A stretch of DNA of 64,000 nt from the NCBI GenBank assembly GCA_002708905.1, contig PAPM01000024.1:224374-288373 (forward strand). The letters are read 5' to 3'. Every line of letters starts with the position of its first letter. Position 1 is the first letter of the stretch. The stretch comes from Pseudomonadales bacterium (lineage in GTDB: Bacteria; Pseudomonadota; Gammaproteobacteria; Pseudomonadales; Ketobacteraceae). Shown piece by piece: positions 9,076-19,236 of the stretch. A program made the translations under genes and the position numbers. The notes under the pieces are model-generated. The model did no database searches. It was not told the DNA's origin and saw only the letters and a list, made by a program, of their open reading frames with translations.

Positions 9076-9705
9076 ATGTCCCACCGTTATGAAGAACTGT
9101 TAGATCGTAATCCCATTCTGAACACTGGACTGGTTCCCATGGTTATAGAGCAGACGGCTCGAGGGGAGCGTTCCTTCGACATCTACTCACGCCTGCTGAA
9201 AGAGCGGGTGATATTCATGGTGGGGCAGGTAGAAGACCACATGGCCAACCTGATCGTTGCCCAGCTTCTGTTCCTGGAATCAGAAAATCCCGACAAAGAC
9301 ATTCACTTCTACATTAACTCTCCTGGCGGATCGGTTACTGCAGGCATGGCAATCTACGATACCATGCAGTTCATCAAGCCGGACGTGTCTACTATGTGTG
9401 TAGGTCAGGCCTGTTCAATGGGGTCTCTGTTGCTGACGGCCGGTGCAACTGGCAAGCGTTACTGCCTGCCGAACTCCAGGGTTATGATCCACCAGCCCCT
9501 GGGCGGTTTCCAAGGTCAGGCATCGGATATCGAGATCCACGCCCGTGAAATCATCCAAATGAAAAAGCGCCTTAACGAAATTCTGGCGGGTCACACGGGT
9601 CAACCTATTGAGAAGATTGAGCAGGATACCGATAGGGATAACTTCATGAGTGCTTATGATGCAAAAGAATATGGCCTAGTAGACCAAGTGCTCGAGAAGC
9701 GTTAA
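9076..9705 (+). CDS. clpP: ATP-dependent Clp protease proteolytic subunit
   Basis: ClpP forms the 14-subunit proteolytic chamber fed by ClpX or ClpA. In the 209-residue sequence the catalytic triad is S114 (GQACSMGS), H139 (VMIHQPLGG) and D188 (DTDRDNFMS), offset by three from E. coli S111/H136/D185. The N-terminal residues before the mature chamber would be removed autocatalytically. The partner clpX lies 131 bases downstream in the same direction. Confidence 0.98.
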   Translation: MSHRYEELLDRNPILNTGLVPMVIEQTARGERSFDIYSRLLKERVIFMVGQVEDHMANLIVAQLLFLESENPDKDIHFYINSPGGSVTAGMAIYDTMQFIKPDVSTMCVGQACSMGSLLLTAGATGKRYCLPNSRVMIHQPLGGFQGQASDIEIHAREIIQMKKRLNEILAGHTGQPIEKIEQDTDRDNFMSAYDAKEYGLVDQVLEKR

Positions 9706-9790
9706 CTTTAAAATCAACTAGTTAAGAGTGCTTCCGAGATTTTACGTGAAAAATGCGGGAATCCTGGACTTGCAAAAACGGGGTTTTCGC

Positions 9791-9817
9791 TGCATCTTTC
9801 TATATGTAAAAGATGCA
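9791..9817 (+). other. Intercistronic hairpin between clpP and clpX
   Basis: TGCATCTTT (9791-9799) and AAAGATGCA (9809-9817) form a perfect 9-bp stem with a 9-base loop. It ends 19 bases before the clpX ATG. There is no T-run after it, so it is not a terminator; an mRNA processing or stability element is the likely role (inference). Confidence 0.5.
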
Positions 9818-9836
9818 GGTCCGATGAGGTAAGTAA

Positions 9837-11138
9837 ATGACTGACGAAAGAGACGGCAAAGGCGAAGACAGCGGAAAGCTGCTCTATTGCTCTTTTTGTG
9901 GCAAAAGCCAACATGAAGTGCGCAAGCTCATTGCCGGACCCTCTGTTTTTATCTGTGATGAGTGTGTAGACCTCTGCAACGATATTATCCGTGAAGAAGT
10001 TCAGGAAGAAAGCAGCGACAGTACTTCAGACAAACTTCCCACACCTTCCGAAATTAAAACCATCCTGGATGACTATGTTATCGGTCAGTCGCGTGCCAAG
10101 AAGGTTTTGTCGGTAGCGGTTTATAACCATTACAAGCGCTTGCGTTCCGGGTCTGCGAAATCGGCAAAAGGCAGTAATGCGGAAGTGGAGCTGGGCAAGA
10201 GCAACATTCTTCTAATTGGGCCTACCGGCAGTGGTAAGACACTTTTGGCAGAAACCCTGGCTCGGCTTCTTAATGTTCCCTTCACTATCGCGGACGCTAC
10301 CACGCTCACTGAAGCAGGGTATGTAGGCGAAGATGTAGAGAATATTATTCAGAAACTGCTGCAGAAATGTGACTACGATGTCGAAAAAGCCCAGATGGGT
10401 ATTGTCTACATCGATGAGATCGACAAGATCTCCCGCAAATCTGATAACCCTTCCATCACCCGGGATGTTTCCGGCGAGGGTGTGCAACAGGCTTTGTTGA
10501 AACTCATAGAAGGCACTGTCGCTTCAGTACCGCCCCAGGGTGGACGCAAGCACCCTCAGCAGGAATTCCTGCAAGTGGATACTTCAAATATTTTGTTCAT
10601 TTGTGGTGGCGCGTTTGCGGGGCTGGATAAAGTCATCAGTGATCGTTCTGAGAAAAGCGGCATTGGCTTTTCGGCCACCGTTAAGAGCAAAGAAGACAAG
10701 CGTAATGTTGGTGAAACGCTGAAGGAAGTTGAGCCTGAAGATTTGGTTCGTTACGGCTTGATCCCTGAGTTTGTTGGTCGTCTTCCTGTTATTGCTACGC
10801 TTGAAGAACTGGATGAAGAAGCGTTGGTACAGATTCTCACCGAGCCAAAGAACTCGCTTACCAAACAATACAGCAAGTTGTTTGAACTGGATGATGTAGA
10901 TCTGGATTTCCGCGAAGATGCTTTGGTTGCTGTGGCGAAGAAAGCGATGGAACGTAAAACCGGTGCACGGGGGTTGCGTTCCATTCTTGAATCAGTGTTG
11001 TTGGATACCATGTACGATGTACCTTCCATGAAAAACCTGGTGAAGGTGGTTATCGATGGTGCGGTCATCAAAGGGGAATCTGAACCCCTGATGATTTACG
11101 AAAACAACGATCAAGCCAAAGCTGTTCCAGACGATTGA
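9837..11138 (+). CDS. clpX: ClpX, AAA+ unfoldase subunit of ClpXP
   Basis: ClpX is a hexameric ATPase that unfolds tagged substrates into ClpP. The 433-residue protein has the N-terminal C4 zinc-binding domain (C18, C21, C40, C43), Walker A GPTGSGKT, the pore loop GYVGEDVE, Walker [10 protein letters not shown] and a C-terminal sensor-2 region with GARGLRS. The length is normal. ATG 9837 is preceded by a GAGG-containing ribosome site. A terminator follows the stop. Confidence 0.98.
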   Translation: MTDERDGKGEDSGKLLYCSFCGKSQHEVRKLIAGPSVFICDECVDLCNDIIREEVQEESSDSTSDKLPTPSEIKTILDDYVIGQSRAKKVLSVAVYNHYKRLRSGSAKSAKGSNAEVELGKSNILLIGPTGSGKTLLAETLARLLNVPFTIADATTLTEAGYVGEDVENIIQKLLQKCDYDVEKAQMGIVYIDEIDKISRKSDNPSITRDVSGEGVQQALLKLIEGTVASVPPQGGRKHPQQEFLQVDTSNILFICGGAFAGLDKVISDRSEKSGIGFSATVKSKEDKRNVGETLKEVEPEDLVRYGLIPEFVGRLPVIATLEELDEEALVQILTEPKNSLTKQYSKLFELDDVDLDFREDALVAVAKKAMERKTGARGLRSILESVLLDTMYDVPSMKNLVKVVIDGAVIKGESEPLMIYENNDQAKAVPDD

Positions 11139-11155
11139 TCGCTTTATACCTATGT

Positions 11156-11184
11156 AAAAAAGGGGCCTGATGGCCCCTTTTTCT
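11156..11184 (+). terminator. Intrinsic terminator after clpX
   Basis: AAAGGGGCC and GGCCCCTTT form a perfect stem with a TGAT loop (arms about 11159-11167 and 11172-11180), flanked by A-rich and T-rich tracts. It isolates lon from clpX transcription. Confidence 0.92.
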
Positions 11185-11204
11185 TCGATAATGCATGTTA
11201 GGCC

Positions 11205-11233
11205 CTTGATTATTTAGAGGGCTGGCCCCATTG
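11205..11233 (+). promoter_or_regulatory. Sigma-32 (RpoH) promoter for lon
   Basis: CTTGATT (11205-11211) matches the RpoH -35 CTTGAAA at five of seven positions. CCCCATTG (11226-11233) preserves the invariant CCCCAT of the -10. The spacer is 14 bases, within the RpoH range. It lies just downstream of the clpX terminator and about 77 bases before lon, matching the known heat-shock control of lon. Confidence 0.78.
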
Positions 11234-11309
11234 TAGTTACATACTTATGTCGACCGGCACGATAATTGAATCAAGCTAGTCACACCCTTTTCTTCAACAG
11301 GTACTGGCA

Positions 11310-13727
11310 ATGGCATTTCCCAGCGAAGCAAAACAATTTCCGTTACTGGCCCTCCGCGATGTAGTGGTTTATCCCCATATGGTGATACCGCTGTTCGTTG
11401 GTCGTGAAAAGTCGATCAAGGCGTTGGAAGAGGCCATGGAAAGCGACAAGCAGATCGTGCTTGTCGCCCAGGTAAACGCCTCTGACGATGATCCTGCACC
11501 GAGTGATCTGTATCAGGTGGGTACAATTGCAACCATTCTGCAACTGCTCAAGCTCCCTGATGGCACTGTGAAAGTATTGGTGGAAGGGGCTAGTCGAGCG
11601 TTCACCAAGAATGTCACATTGGACGATGGATACCTTAAGGCAGAAGTGAAGGAAACGCCTTTTTCCAGTGTGGATGAACGGGAAGGGGAAGTGCTGGTTC
11701 GCTCTCTTCTGTCCCAGTTTGAACAGTACGTTAAACTCAGCAAGAAGGTTGCTTCTGAAATTCTTACTTCGGTCAGCAATATTGAAGAGCCCGGTCGCTT
11801 GTCCGATACCATTGCTGCTCACCTTGCACTGAAAATCCAGGATAAACAACGCATCCTGGAAATCTTTGATATCCGCGAGCGTATCGATCACCTGATGGCA
11901 TTAATGGAAGGTGAAATTGATCTGCTGCAAGTTGAAAAACGGATTCGCGGCCGTGTTAAGAAACAAATGGAGAAGAGCCAGCGCGAGTACTATTTGAATG
12001 AGCAGATGAAAGCCATTCAAAAAGAACTGGGTGACCTGGAAGAGAGTGGCAACGAGCTGGAAGAATTTGAGAAAAAAATCGAATCTTCCGGTATGACGAA
12101 AGAAGCCAAAGAAAAAGCCCGCGCTGAACTGAATAAATTGAAGATGATGTCTCCCATGTCGGCGGAGGCAACGGTTGTGCGAAGCTATCTCGACTGGATG
12201 GTGAACTTACCCTGGAAGAAGAAGAGTAAGGTTCGCCACGATCTCAAGAAAGCCAAGGAAATTCTTGACCAGGATCATTACGGCCTGGATGAGGTGAAGG
12301 AACGCATTCTTGAGTACCTTGCTGTGCAAGCTCGGGTAAACAAGATTCGTGGTCCGGTTCTGTGTCTGGTGGGGCCTCCTGGGGTAGGTAAAACCTCTCT
12401 TGGGCAATCCATTGCGAAGGCTACAAACAGAAAGTTTGTCAGAATGGCGTTGGGCGGAGTCCGTGATGAAGCAGAGATCCGTGGTCACCGTCGCACCTAT
12501 ATTGGCTCAATGCCTGGAAAGTTGGTGCAGAAAATATCCAAAGTAGGGGTAAAGAATCCTTTGTTCCTGCTTGATGAAATCGACAAGATGGGTGTGGATA
12601 TGCGAGGCGATCCGGCTTCAGCATTGCTGGAGGTTTTGGATCCTGAGCAGAACAATACGTTTAACGACCATTACCTTGAAGTCGATTATGATTTGTCTGA
12701 TGTGCTGTTCATTTGTACTTCAAACTCCATGAATATCCCTGCACCTCTACTTGATCGGATGGAAGTTATTCGTATCCCCGGTTATACAGAAGATGAGAAG
12801 CTGAATATTGCGCAGCAATACCTGGTGCCCAAGCAGCGCAAGATGAATGGGTTGAAAGACGAAGAGCTCGTCATGAGTGATGACTCTATTCGCCACCTCA
12901 TCCGTTACTACACCCGTGAGTCCGGTGTGCGCGGTTTGGAACGTGAAATTGCCAAGGTATGCCGCAAACATGTTAAGGAAAATGTGCTCAGTTCTACTTT
13001 GGACCCCATTACAATCAGCCCTGAACTGCTGGAAGACTATAGTGGTGTAAGGAAATTCAATTACGGCAAGAAAGAAGATGAAGATCGTATTGGTCAAGTT
13101 ACCGGATTAGCCTGGACCTCAGTTGGGGGCGAATTGCTCACCATTGAAGCGGCTGCGGTCCCGGGTAAAGGGCGCCAGATTCGAACCGGGTCATTGGGCG
13201 ATGTGATGCAGGAATCCATTCAGGCAGCGCTGACGGTGGTTAGAAGCCGGTCGCATATGCTGGGTATTTCCCCCGAATTCCATGATAAAAACGATATTCA
13301 TATTCATGTTCCTGAAGGGGCTACACCGAAAGATGGTCCGAGTGCAGGTATTGGCATGTGCACCGCTTTGGTGTCGGTGTTGACCAATATTCCGGTGCGG
13401 TCTGATGTGGCTATGACGGGTGAAATTACGCTGCGTGGTCAGGTATTACCAATAGGGGGGCTGAAGGAGAAATTGTTGGCGGCCCACCGCGGTGGTATCA
13501 CAACGATTATCATTCCAAAGGAAAATGAACGGGATCTAAAAGAAATTCCAGACAACATAAAAGAAGATTTGGATATCCATTGCGTTAAATGGATTGACGA
13601 AGTTCTGGAGCTTGCGCTGGTCAGTATGCCTGAACCCTGTCCTGAAAAAGCAACTACCGACTCGGTTGAATTAGCCTCTCGCGATGAAGCCGAAGACGAC
13701 GATAACGACAGACTAAGTACTCACTAA
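11310..13727 (+). CDS. lon: Lon ATP-dependent protease
   Basis: Lon degrades damaged and selected regulatory proteins in the cytosol. The 805-residue chain contains the N-terminal substrate-binding domain (starting [20 protein letters not shown]), a coiled region, the AAA+ module (Walker [10 protein letters not shown], Walker B FLLDEIDK) and the C-terminal protease domain. The Ser-Lys dyad is S678 (KDGPSAG) and K721 (GGLKEK), the same spacing as E. coli S679/K722. A short acidic tail (DEAEDDDND) ends the protein. The gene is transcribed from its own heat-shock promoter. Confidence 0.98.
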   Translation: MAFPSEAKQFPLLALRDVVVYPHMVIPLFVGREKSIKALEEAMESDKQIVLVAQVNASDDDPAPSDLYQVGTIATILQLLKLPDGTVKVLVEGASRAFTKNVTLDDGYLKAEVKETPFSSVDEREGEVLVRSLLSQFEQYVKLSKKVASEILTSVSNIEEPGRLSDTIAAHLALKIQDKQRILEIFDIRERIDHLMALMEGEIDLLQVEKRIRGRVKKQMEKSQREYYLNEQMKAIQKELGDLEESGNELEEFEKKIESSGMTKEAKEKARAELNKLKMMSPMSAEATVVRSYLDWMVNLPWKKKSKVRHDLKKAKEILDQDHYGLDEVKERILEYLAVQARVNKIRGPVLCLVGPPGVGKTSLGQSIAKATNRKFVRMALGGVRDEAEIRGHRRTYIGSMPGKLVQKISKVGVKNPLFLLDEIDKMGVDMRGDPASALLEVLDPEQNNTFNDHYLEVDYDLSDVLFICTSNSMNIPAPLLDRMEVIRIPGYTEDEKLNIAQQYLVPKQRKMNGLKDEELVMSDDSIRHLIRYYTRESGVRGLEREIAKVCRKHVKENVLSSTLDPITISPELLEDYSGVRKFNYGKKEDEDRIGQVTGLAWTSVGGELLTIEAAAVPGKGRQIRTGSLGDVMQESIQAALTVVRSRSHMLGISPEFHDKNDIHIHVPEGATPKDGPSAGIGMCTALVSVLTNIPVRSDVAMTGEITLRGQVLPIGGLKEKLLAAHRGGITTIIIPKENERDLKEIPDNIKEDLDIHCVKWIDEVLELALVSMPEPCPEKATTDSVELASRDEAEDDDNDRLSTH

Positions 13728-13733
13728 GTAAAG

Positions 13734-13770
13734 AAACGGGCCGGATATTTTTTCAGGCCCGTTTACTTTC
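13734..13770 (+). terminator. Terminator after lon
   Basis: AAACGGGCC (13734-13742) pairs with GGCCCGTTT (13756-13764), a perfect 9-bp stem with a 13-base loop. The following tract, ACTTTC, is only moderately T-rich, so termination may be partial. Confidence 0.65.
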
Positions 13771-13876
13771 ATGCAAAGTAGAGTTATTAGTTTGCTTCCA
13801 AATCCTAAAAAATAAGATAAGAATTCCGTAAAAATGACTTGAAAAAAATTATTTATCTGCAGCTTGAGGGGTGCGC

Positions 13877-13906
13877 TTGACAGCCCTTTTTGGCAGTTGG
13901 TATAAA
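13877..13906 (+). promoter_or_regulatory. Strong sigma-70 promoter for hupB
   Basis: A perfect TTGACA (13877-13882) and TATAAA (13901-13906) are separated by 18 bases. Transcription would start near 13913, leaving a leader of about 110 bases before the hupB GTG. This is one of the best sigma-70 matches in the window, fitting a very abundant protein. Confidence 0.8.
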
Positions 13907-14024
13907 GTTGCTCCACCGCGAAAGACGGGGCCTCAACGGTCCACAGGCCGAAAGTTTTTCACCTAAATAGAGCCAAGATTCTTGGTCAAATCCGCAGACA
14001 TAATTCTTTTAAAAGGGGAGTCTT

Positions 14025-14300
14025 GTGAACAAATCTGAATTGATCGACGCCATTGCAGCTTCTGCTGACATTCCAAAAGCTCAAGCCGGTCGTGCACTGG
14101 ATGCAGTTATTGACACTGTAACCGGCGCTTTGCAACAAAATGATCAGGTCGTTCTGGTTGGCTTTGGCACTTTTGCCGTTAAAGATCGTGCCGCTCGCAG
14201 CGGACGTAATCCACAAACTGGTCAGCCTATCGAAATTCCTGCCGCCAAAATCCCTACATTTAAGCCAGGTAAAGCGCTTAAAGACGCGGTTAACGGTTAA
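14025..14300 (+). CDS. hupB: DNA-binding protein HU-beta
   Basis: HU is a small histone-like dimer that bends DNA without sequence specificity and organises the nucleoid. The 91-residue protein matches HU throughout: [11 protein letters not shown] at the start, [24 protein letters not shown] in the beta arm and a C-terminal [16 protein letters not shown]. The start is GTG, with GGGGAG seven bases upstream. It follows lon as in Pseudomonas and E. coli. Confidence 0.98.
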   Translation: MNKSELIDAIAASADIPKAQAGRALDAVIDTVTGALQQNDQVVLVGFGTFAVKDRAARSGRNPQTGQPIEIPAAKIPTFKPGKALKDAVNG

Positions 14301-14392
14301 GACCTGTTAATGGTTGCCCCGAGTTTCATCACTGAAAACGAAAACAATAATAATTGAATAGACCGAACATGGTCGCTTTAGAGCATCCCAGT

Positions 14393-14422
14393 TTGGCTAA
14401 AAAATATTCTAAATCATTTAAT
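14393..14422 (+). promoter_or_regulatory. Possible promoter for tRNA-Asp
   Basis: TTGGCT (14393-14398) and TTTAAT (14417-14422) are separated by 18 bases. The predicted start falls about 9 bases before the tRNA. The -35 match is modest; read-through from hupB is also possible because no terminator is visible after hupB. Confidence 0.4.
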
Positions 14423-14437
14423 TATTTACGGAGTTCC

Positions 14438-14514
14438 GGAGCGGTAGTTCAGTTGGTTAGAATACCGGCCTGTCACGCCGGGGGTCGCGGGTTCGAGCCC
14501 CGTCCGCTCCGCCA
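14438..14514 (+). tRNA. tRNA-Asp (anticodon GTC)
   Basis: The 77-base cloverleaf has acceptor arm GGAGCGG/CCGCTCC, anticodon loop TGTCACG (GTC), T arm GCGGGTTCGAGCCCCGT and encoded CCA. It lies between hupB and ppiD and is followed by a strong terminator. Confidence 0.97.
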
Positions 14515-14563
14515 ACACCGTCGTTTGCGGTTTTCAGTGAATGAAGCCTCAAGTAAGATTGAA

Positions 14564-14597
14564 GAGAAGCGTATCTATGATACGCTTCTCTTTTTGT
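14564..14597 (+). terminator. Intrinsic terminator after tRNA-Asp
   Basis: A perfect 12-bp stem (14564-14575 with 14579-14590, starting GAGAAGCG) with a three-base TAT loop is followed by TTTTTGTTTTT. It separates the tRNA from ppiD. Confidence 0.92.
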
Positions 14598-14630
14598 TTT
14601 TAGGGAATCCCCTTTTGGAGCGAACAGATC

Positions 14631-16520
14631 ATGCAGCAGTTTCGTAATTTGCTTAGAGGTTGGCTGGGCAAACTTCTGCTTATTATTTTTATTCTCCCTT
14701 TTGCTTTCTTCGGGATAGAAGGGATCTTCAATTCAAACAGCAGCCAGGATGTTGCCTTTGTTGTTAACGGCGTTGAGATCTCCAAGATTGAGGTAAGCCG
14801 CGGTATCGAGAACCAGCGTCGCAATCTCAAACAGCAAATGGGAGGCAACATCGACGACTCATTCTTGACCGACGAATTGCTACGCCCTCGCGTCGTTGAA
14901 GGTCTGATTCAGAAAGAACTCATCCGACAGGCCTCTGAAAAGGAGGGCTTGGCGGTTTCCAGTAGCTTGGTGAAGTCCTACGTTCGTTCACTGCCCCAAT
15001 TCCAGGATGAATCCGGAGAGTTCTCCAACGATAAGCTGGAATCGTTGCTGGTTCAGGCTAATTTCAGCAAAGCCAGGCTGTTTGATGCCGTTCAGGAGAG
15101 CATGGTGTTGGAGCAGCTGCAATCCGGGATCGGCAAAACGGCCTTTATCACCTCTCCCGAACTTGAGTATATCGTTAAGCTGAACGGCCAGACCCGTACC
15201 ATCAGTTATGCGACACTGAAAGCGGCCCCCCTGAAAGACTCTATTGAGCTGACACCGGCTGAAATTGAGGCCTACTACGAGCAGAACAAGGTTCAGTACC
15301 GTACCCAGGAGAAGGTTAAGGTCCACTATGTGGCGGTGTCGCTGGAAGACTTTATGGATGATGTCACGGTGGAGGAGGCTGATCTCCTCGCCGCTTATGA
15401 AGATTACCGAAAAGAGTTGGTTTCTCAGGAACGTCGGCGCGCTTCCCATATATTGGTGGAAGTCACCGACGAGCGCAGTGATGAAGAGGCGAAAGCTCGT
15501 ATTGAAGAAGCTCAGAAGAAGCTGGATTCTGGGGTGGTTTTTGAAGATCTGGCGAAAGAGTATTCTGATGACATTGCCACGGCGGGATCGGGTGGTGACC
15601 TGGACTATGCCGGCCGCGGACTGTTTGATCCGGCCTTTGAAGACGCCTTATTTGGACTCGCTAAAGAAGGAGACGTGACTGGACTGGTCAAGACCGAGTT
15701 CGGTTATCACATCATTAAGCTGACGGGTATCGAAACCCCGGAAGTGGCGACCTACGATGAAAAGAAACAGGAACTGGAGCAGTCTTTAAAGCAACAGCTG
15801 GCTCGGGAGAAACTGGACGAAGCGGTTGATGACATCAGCCGAATGGCATTTGAATCCGGAGATTTGCAGCTGATATCCGAGGCCTACGGCGAGCCGGTGC
15901 AAACCACTGATTTCTTTACTGCCAGAGGTGGTGCCGGTGTTGCGTCTGACCCCGACTTCATCGCAGCCGCCTTTTCTGCGCCTGTACTGGAAGAGGGTCA
16001 CAATAGTGATGTGGTTGAACTCCCCAACAATACTGTGGGTGTACTGCGACTGGCTGAGCACGAACAGGCCCGTGATCAAACTCTGCAGGAAGTGGAAGAG
16101 CAGGTTAAGTCGGCTTTGACCCAGCAGAAAATACGAGAGTTGGCCAAAGAAAAAGGCGAGCAAATTGTTGCCAGGCTGATCGAGGGCGCCGATCTCAGTA
16201 GCATTGGTGAAGAGTTTGGTTTGGAGTGGAAACAGGATGTGGCGGTTACCCGCCAGAGTGGAGAAGTATCACGCCCTATCATCTCCAAGGCCTTTGAAAT
16301 GCCGAAACCGGTTGCAGAAAAGCCCAGCGTTGATAAGGTTGCGCTGCCGAGCGGTGACCAGGAGATTGTGGTTCTGACCAGTGTGTCTGAAGGCCAGTTT
16401 GACCTGGGAGAAACAGAGGCTCTGCAGGCAAAGGCCTCCGCCGCACAGCAATTTGGCACCGTGGATTTCAACAACTATGTTGCGTCTTTGAAAGACAGTG
16501 CTGAAATTGACATGCGTTAA
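14631..16520 (+). CDS. ppiD: Periplasmic folding chaperone / peptidyl-prolyl isomerase PpiD
   Basis: PpiD is an inner-membrane-anchored periplasmic chaperone near the Sec translocon exit. The 629-residue protein starts MQQFRNLLRGWLGKLL, followed by one transmembrane segment at about residues 13-30. A SurA-N-like region comes next, then a parvulin domain at about residues 265-365 (RRASHILVEV, FGYHIIKLTG) and a long C-terminal part. The length matches the family (E. coli 623). ATG 14631 overlaps no other gene. In Pseudomonas fabI follows; here a terminator and a converging transporter operon follow instead. Confidence 0.95.
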   Translation: MQQFRNLLRGWLGKLLLIIFILPFAFFGIEGIFNSNSSQDVAFVVNGVEISKIEVSRGIENQRRNLKQQMGGNIDDSFLTDELLRPRVVEGLIQKELIRQASEKEGLAVSSSLVKSYVRSLPQFQDESGEFSNDKLESLLVQANFSKARLFDAVQESMVLEQLQSGIGKTAFITSPELEYIVKLNGQTRTISYATLKAAPLKDSIELTPAEIEAYYEQNKVQYRTQEKVKVHYVAVSLEDFMDDVTVEEADLLAAYEDYRKELVSQERRRASHILVEVTDERSDEEAKARIEEAQKKLDSGVVFEDLAKEYSDDIATAGSGGDLDYAGRGLFDPAFEDALFGLAKEGDVTGLVKTEFGYHIIKLTGIETPEVATYDEKKQELEQSLKQQLAREKLDEAVDDISRMAFESGDLQLISEAYGEPVQTTDFFTARGGAGVASDPDFIAAAFSAPVLEEGHNSDVVELPNNTVGVLRLAEHEQARDQTLQEVEEQVKSALTQQKIRELAKEKGEQIVARLIEGADLSSIGEEFGLEWKQDVAVTRQSGEVSRPIISKAFEMPKPVAEKPSVDKVALPSGDQEIVVLTSVSEGQFDLGETEALQAKASAAQQFGTVDFNNYVASLKDSAEIDMR

Positions 16521-16544
16521 CTTAGGCTAAATAGTCTAAACTTT

Positions 16545-16582
16545 AAAAAAGCCCCGAACTTCTCCAAGTTCGGGGCTTTTTT
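16545..16582. terminator. Bidirectional terminator between ppiD and yejF
   Basis: A perfect 11-bp stem (GCCCCGAACTT 16551-16561 with 16566-16576) with a CTCC loop is flanked by six As and six Ts. It serves ppiD on the plus strand and the transporter operon on the minus strand. Confidence 0.93.
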
Positions 16583-16600
16583 GTTTATCACGTTCGCGTG

Positions 16601-18199
16601 CTAGAGCGCGAAGGCGGAATTGATTAACTCTTTCGTGTATTCATTTTGGGGTGAGCTGAAAATAGCATCTGCTGGGCCATATTCCAGAGCCTTGCCTTGT
16701 TTTAATACCAAAACGTCATGAGCGATGGTCTTCACGACTTTCAGGTCGTGACTAATAAACAGGTAGGAGAAACCGTGTTTTTGCTGCAGCGATCTCAACA
16801 GGTCCATCAGCTGCGCTTGAATAGAGCGGTCCAGGGCGGATGTCGGTTCATCCAATACAATCAATTCCGGTTCCAGAATCAAGGCTCGGGCAATGGCGAT
16901 GCGTTGACGTTGACCGCCGGAAAACTCATGGGGGAAGCGATGTCGCATTTCAGGGTCCAATCCCACTTCCTGCAATGCGTTGATGACTTTGGCTTCGCGT
17001 TCTTTTTTCGATCCGATATTATGGATGTTCAACCCTTCCGCTACGATCTCTTCGATGCTCATCCTGGGGGATAAACTGCTGAAAGGATCCTGAAAAACGA
17101 TCTGCATACGCTTTCTCAGGGGGCGCACCTGTTGAGTGTTGAGATGCTCCAGCTCCTGCGCATTGAACCGTATGCTGCCTTTGCTCTCGATTAATTTGAG
17201 TAAAGCCTGAACCAGGGTTGTCTTGCCAGAGCCGCTTTCACCCACAATACCCAGTGTGTAGCCTTTTTTGATGGTAAAACTAATGTCGTCCACGGCTTTG
17301 ATATGACCCACCGTGTGCTTGAATACGCCGCGCTTGATTGGGAACCAGACCCGTAAGGACTGTACGTCCATAACGGAGGCGGAGTCCTGGCTGGTCTCTA
17401 CTGGAGACCCGCTGGGCTCAGCCGCTAACAGAGATTTGGTGTATTCATGTTTAGGGTCTTTGAAAAGCAGCGGTGTCTCGTTTACCTCCACCAACTTGCC
17501 CTGGGTCATTACGCCAACTCGGTGAGCATACCGCTTTACGATGCCCAAATCGTGGGTGATGAGCAAGACGGTCATACCCAGCTTTTGCTGCAACTCTTTC
17601 AACAGATTGAGCACTTGCTTCTGGATGGTTACGTCCAGCGCTGTAGTCGGCTCATCAGCGATCAGTATCTCGGGCTCATTTGCCAGGGCCATGGCGATCA
17701 TAACCCTTTGCCGTTGCCCACCTGACAACTGATGAGGATAAGATCTCAGTCTTGTTTCCGGTTCAGGTATGCCAACCAGGTTGAGTAATTCGAGAATTCT
17801 GGCAGTAACCGCTTTCCCCGTTAACCCGCGGTGTATTTTCAATACTTCCCCAATTTGTTTTTGTACGGTGTGCAGTGGGTTCAGGGCCGTGAGCGGTTCT
17901 TGAAATACCATCCCAATGCGGTTGCCACGTATTTTTCGAATTTCATCAGGCGTCTTCTTTAGCAGGTCCTGGTTTTCAAACAGAATTCGACCGGACTTGT
18001 AATGGGTGATCGACTTGGGCAGCAACTGAGTGATCGCCATCGCCGTCACCGATTTACCCGATCCGCTCTCGCCCACTAAAGCAAACATCTCACCCTGTTT
18101 AAGCTCAAAACTTACCCCGCTTACAGCATTGTTTTCATGTGCGCCTTGCTGAAAGGAGATAGAAAGTGACTCGATTTTCAAAACAGTGTTATCGCTCAT
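16601..18199 (-). CDS. yejF: Peptide ABC transporter, double ATP-binding subunit (YejF/NppD type)
   Basis: The 532-residue protein has two complete ABC ATPase domains in one chain, each with Walker [10 protein letters not shown], a signature (LSGGQRQR and FSGGQRQR) and Walker B ([16 protein letters not shown]). Fused DppD-DppF type ATPases of this length are typical of Yej/Npp peptide importers, which take up oligopeptides and also peptidyl-nucleoside antibiotics such as microcin C. It is last in the operon SBP2-SBP1-yejB-yejE-yejF, 12 bases after yejE, and ends at a bidirectional terminator. Confidence 0.93.
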   Translation of the reverse strand: MSDNTVLKIESLSISFQQGAHENNAVSGVSFELKQGEMFALVGESGSGKSVTAMAITQLLPKSITHYKSGRILFENQDLLKKTPDEIRKIRGNRIGMVFQEPLTALNPLHTVQKQIGEVLKIHRGLTGKAVTARILELLNLVGIPEPETRLRSYPHQLSGGQRQRVMIAMALANEPEILIADEPTTALDVTIQKQVLNLLKELQQKLGMTVLLITHDLGIVKRYAHRVGVMTQGKLVEVNETPLLFKDPKHEYTKSLLAAEPSGSPVETSQDSASVMDVQSLRVWFPIKRGVFKHTVGHIKAVDDISFTIKKGYTLGIVGESGSGKTTLVQALLKLIESKGSIRFNAQELEHLNTQQVRPLRKRMQIVFQDPFSSLSPRMSIEEIVAEGLNIHNIGSKKEREAKVINALQEVGLDPEMRHRFPHEFSGGQRQRIAIARALILEPELIVLDEPTSALDRSIQAQLMDLLRSLQQKHGFSYLFISHDLKVVKTIAHDVLVLKQGKALEYGPADAIFSSPQNEYTKELINSAFAL

Positions 18200-18211
18200 C
18201 TTGCTACCTTG

Positions 18212-19234
18212 TCAGCTGGCTCGGGGGTCAAATGCATCGCGGAAAGCCTCGCCAATGAAGACCAGCAGGGTCAACATAATGCTGAGCACACAAAAGGCGC
18301 TGATGCCTAACCAGGGGGCTTGAAGATTGGATTTGCCCTGTGAAACCAGCTCTCCCAATGAAGGCGACCCTGGTGGTAAGCCAAATCCCAGGAAGTCCAG
18401 GGCGGTTAGTGTGGTGATGGAACCAGTCAGGATAAAGGGCATGAACGTAATGGTGGCGACCATGGCGTTAGGTAAAATATGCTTGAACATGATGCTGGTG
18501 TCATCAAGGCCTAGCGCTTTTGCCGCTTTTACATACTCCAGATTACGCCCTCTGAGAAACTCGGCGCGGACCACTGGTACCAGAGTCATCCAGCTGAACA
18601 GCAGCATGATACCCAACAGCCACCAAAAATTCGGTTTGACGATGCTGGAGAGTATGATCAGCAGGAAAAGTGTGGGCAGTGAGGACCAGATTTCAATAAA
18701 TCGTTGTCCGAACAGATCGGTTTTACCACCGTGATACCCCTGCAGAGCACCGGCTACGATTCCGACAACAGAGCTGAAAATGGTTAACACCAAGCCGAAC
18801 AGAACCGAGATCCTGAACCCGTAAATCACCCGGGCCAGCACATCGCGACCCTGATCATCCGTCCCCAGATAGTTCACGCTGTCTGGAGCTGAGGGTGCAG
18901 GAGTAGTGAGATCATAGTTGATCGTGTCATAGCTAAAGCGCACCGGCGGATAAATCATCCAGCCTTTCTCGTTGATGAGATCGACCACATATTCATCCCG
19001 ATAGTCTGCTTCCGTGGGCAGGTCGCCGCCAAATTCAAGCTCCGAATAGGTATAGAGGACGGGATAGTAGTACTGCCCGTCAAATTTGATGAGCAGGGGC
19101 TTGTCATTGGCCAGTAGTTCTGCAAAAAGACTGACGAAAAAGAGTAGCAAAAAGAGCCAAAGAGAATACCAGCCCCGTTTGTTGGCTTTGAAACGTTGAA
19201 AACGCCGCTGATTGATGGGAGTGAAATTGAACAA
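18212..19234 (-). CDS. yejE: Peptide ABC transporter permease (YejE/NppC type)
   Basis: The 340-residue inner-membrane permease starts MFNFTPINQRRFQRFKANKRGW, the usual YejE opening, followed by one transmembrane segment. A periplasmic stretch comes next, with the conserved NYLGTDDQGRDVLARVIYG loop, then five more membrane helices. The EAA-type cytoplasmic loop appears as EYVKAAKALGLDDTSIMFKHILPNA. It pairs with YejB to form the translocation pore. It starts 2 bases after the yejB stop, so translation is probably coupled. Confidence 0.95.
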   Translation of the reverse strand: MFNFTPINQRRFQRFKANKRGWYSLWLFLLLFFVSLFAELLANDKPLLIKFDGQYYYPVLYTYSELEFGGDLPTEADYRDEYVVDLINEKGWMIYPPVRFSYDTINYDLTTPAPSAPDSVNYLGTDDQGRDVLARVIYGFRISVLFGLVLTIFSSVVGIVAGALQGYHGGKTDLFGQRFIEIWSSLPTLFLLIILSSIVKPNFWWLLGIMLLFSWMTLVPVVRAEFLRGRNLEYVKAAKALGLDDTSIMFKHILPNAMVATITFMPFILTGSITTLTALDFLGFGLPPGSPSLGELVSQGKSNLQAPWLGISAFCVLSIMLTLLVFIGEAFRDAFDPRAS

Positions 19235-19236
19235 GT

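Noticed and set aside
13927..13959. Attenuator-like stem in the hupB leader (GGCCT/AGGCC followed by TTTTT)
   Set aside because: The stem is only 5 bp with an 11-base loop and a purine stretch before the T-run; too weak to call.
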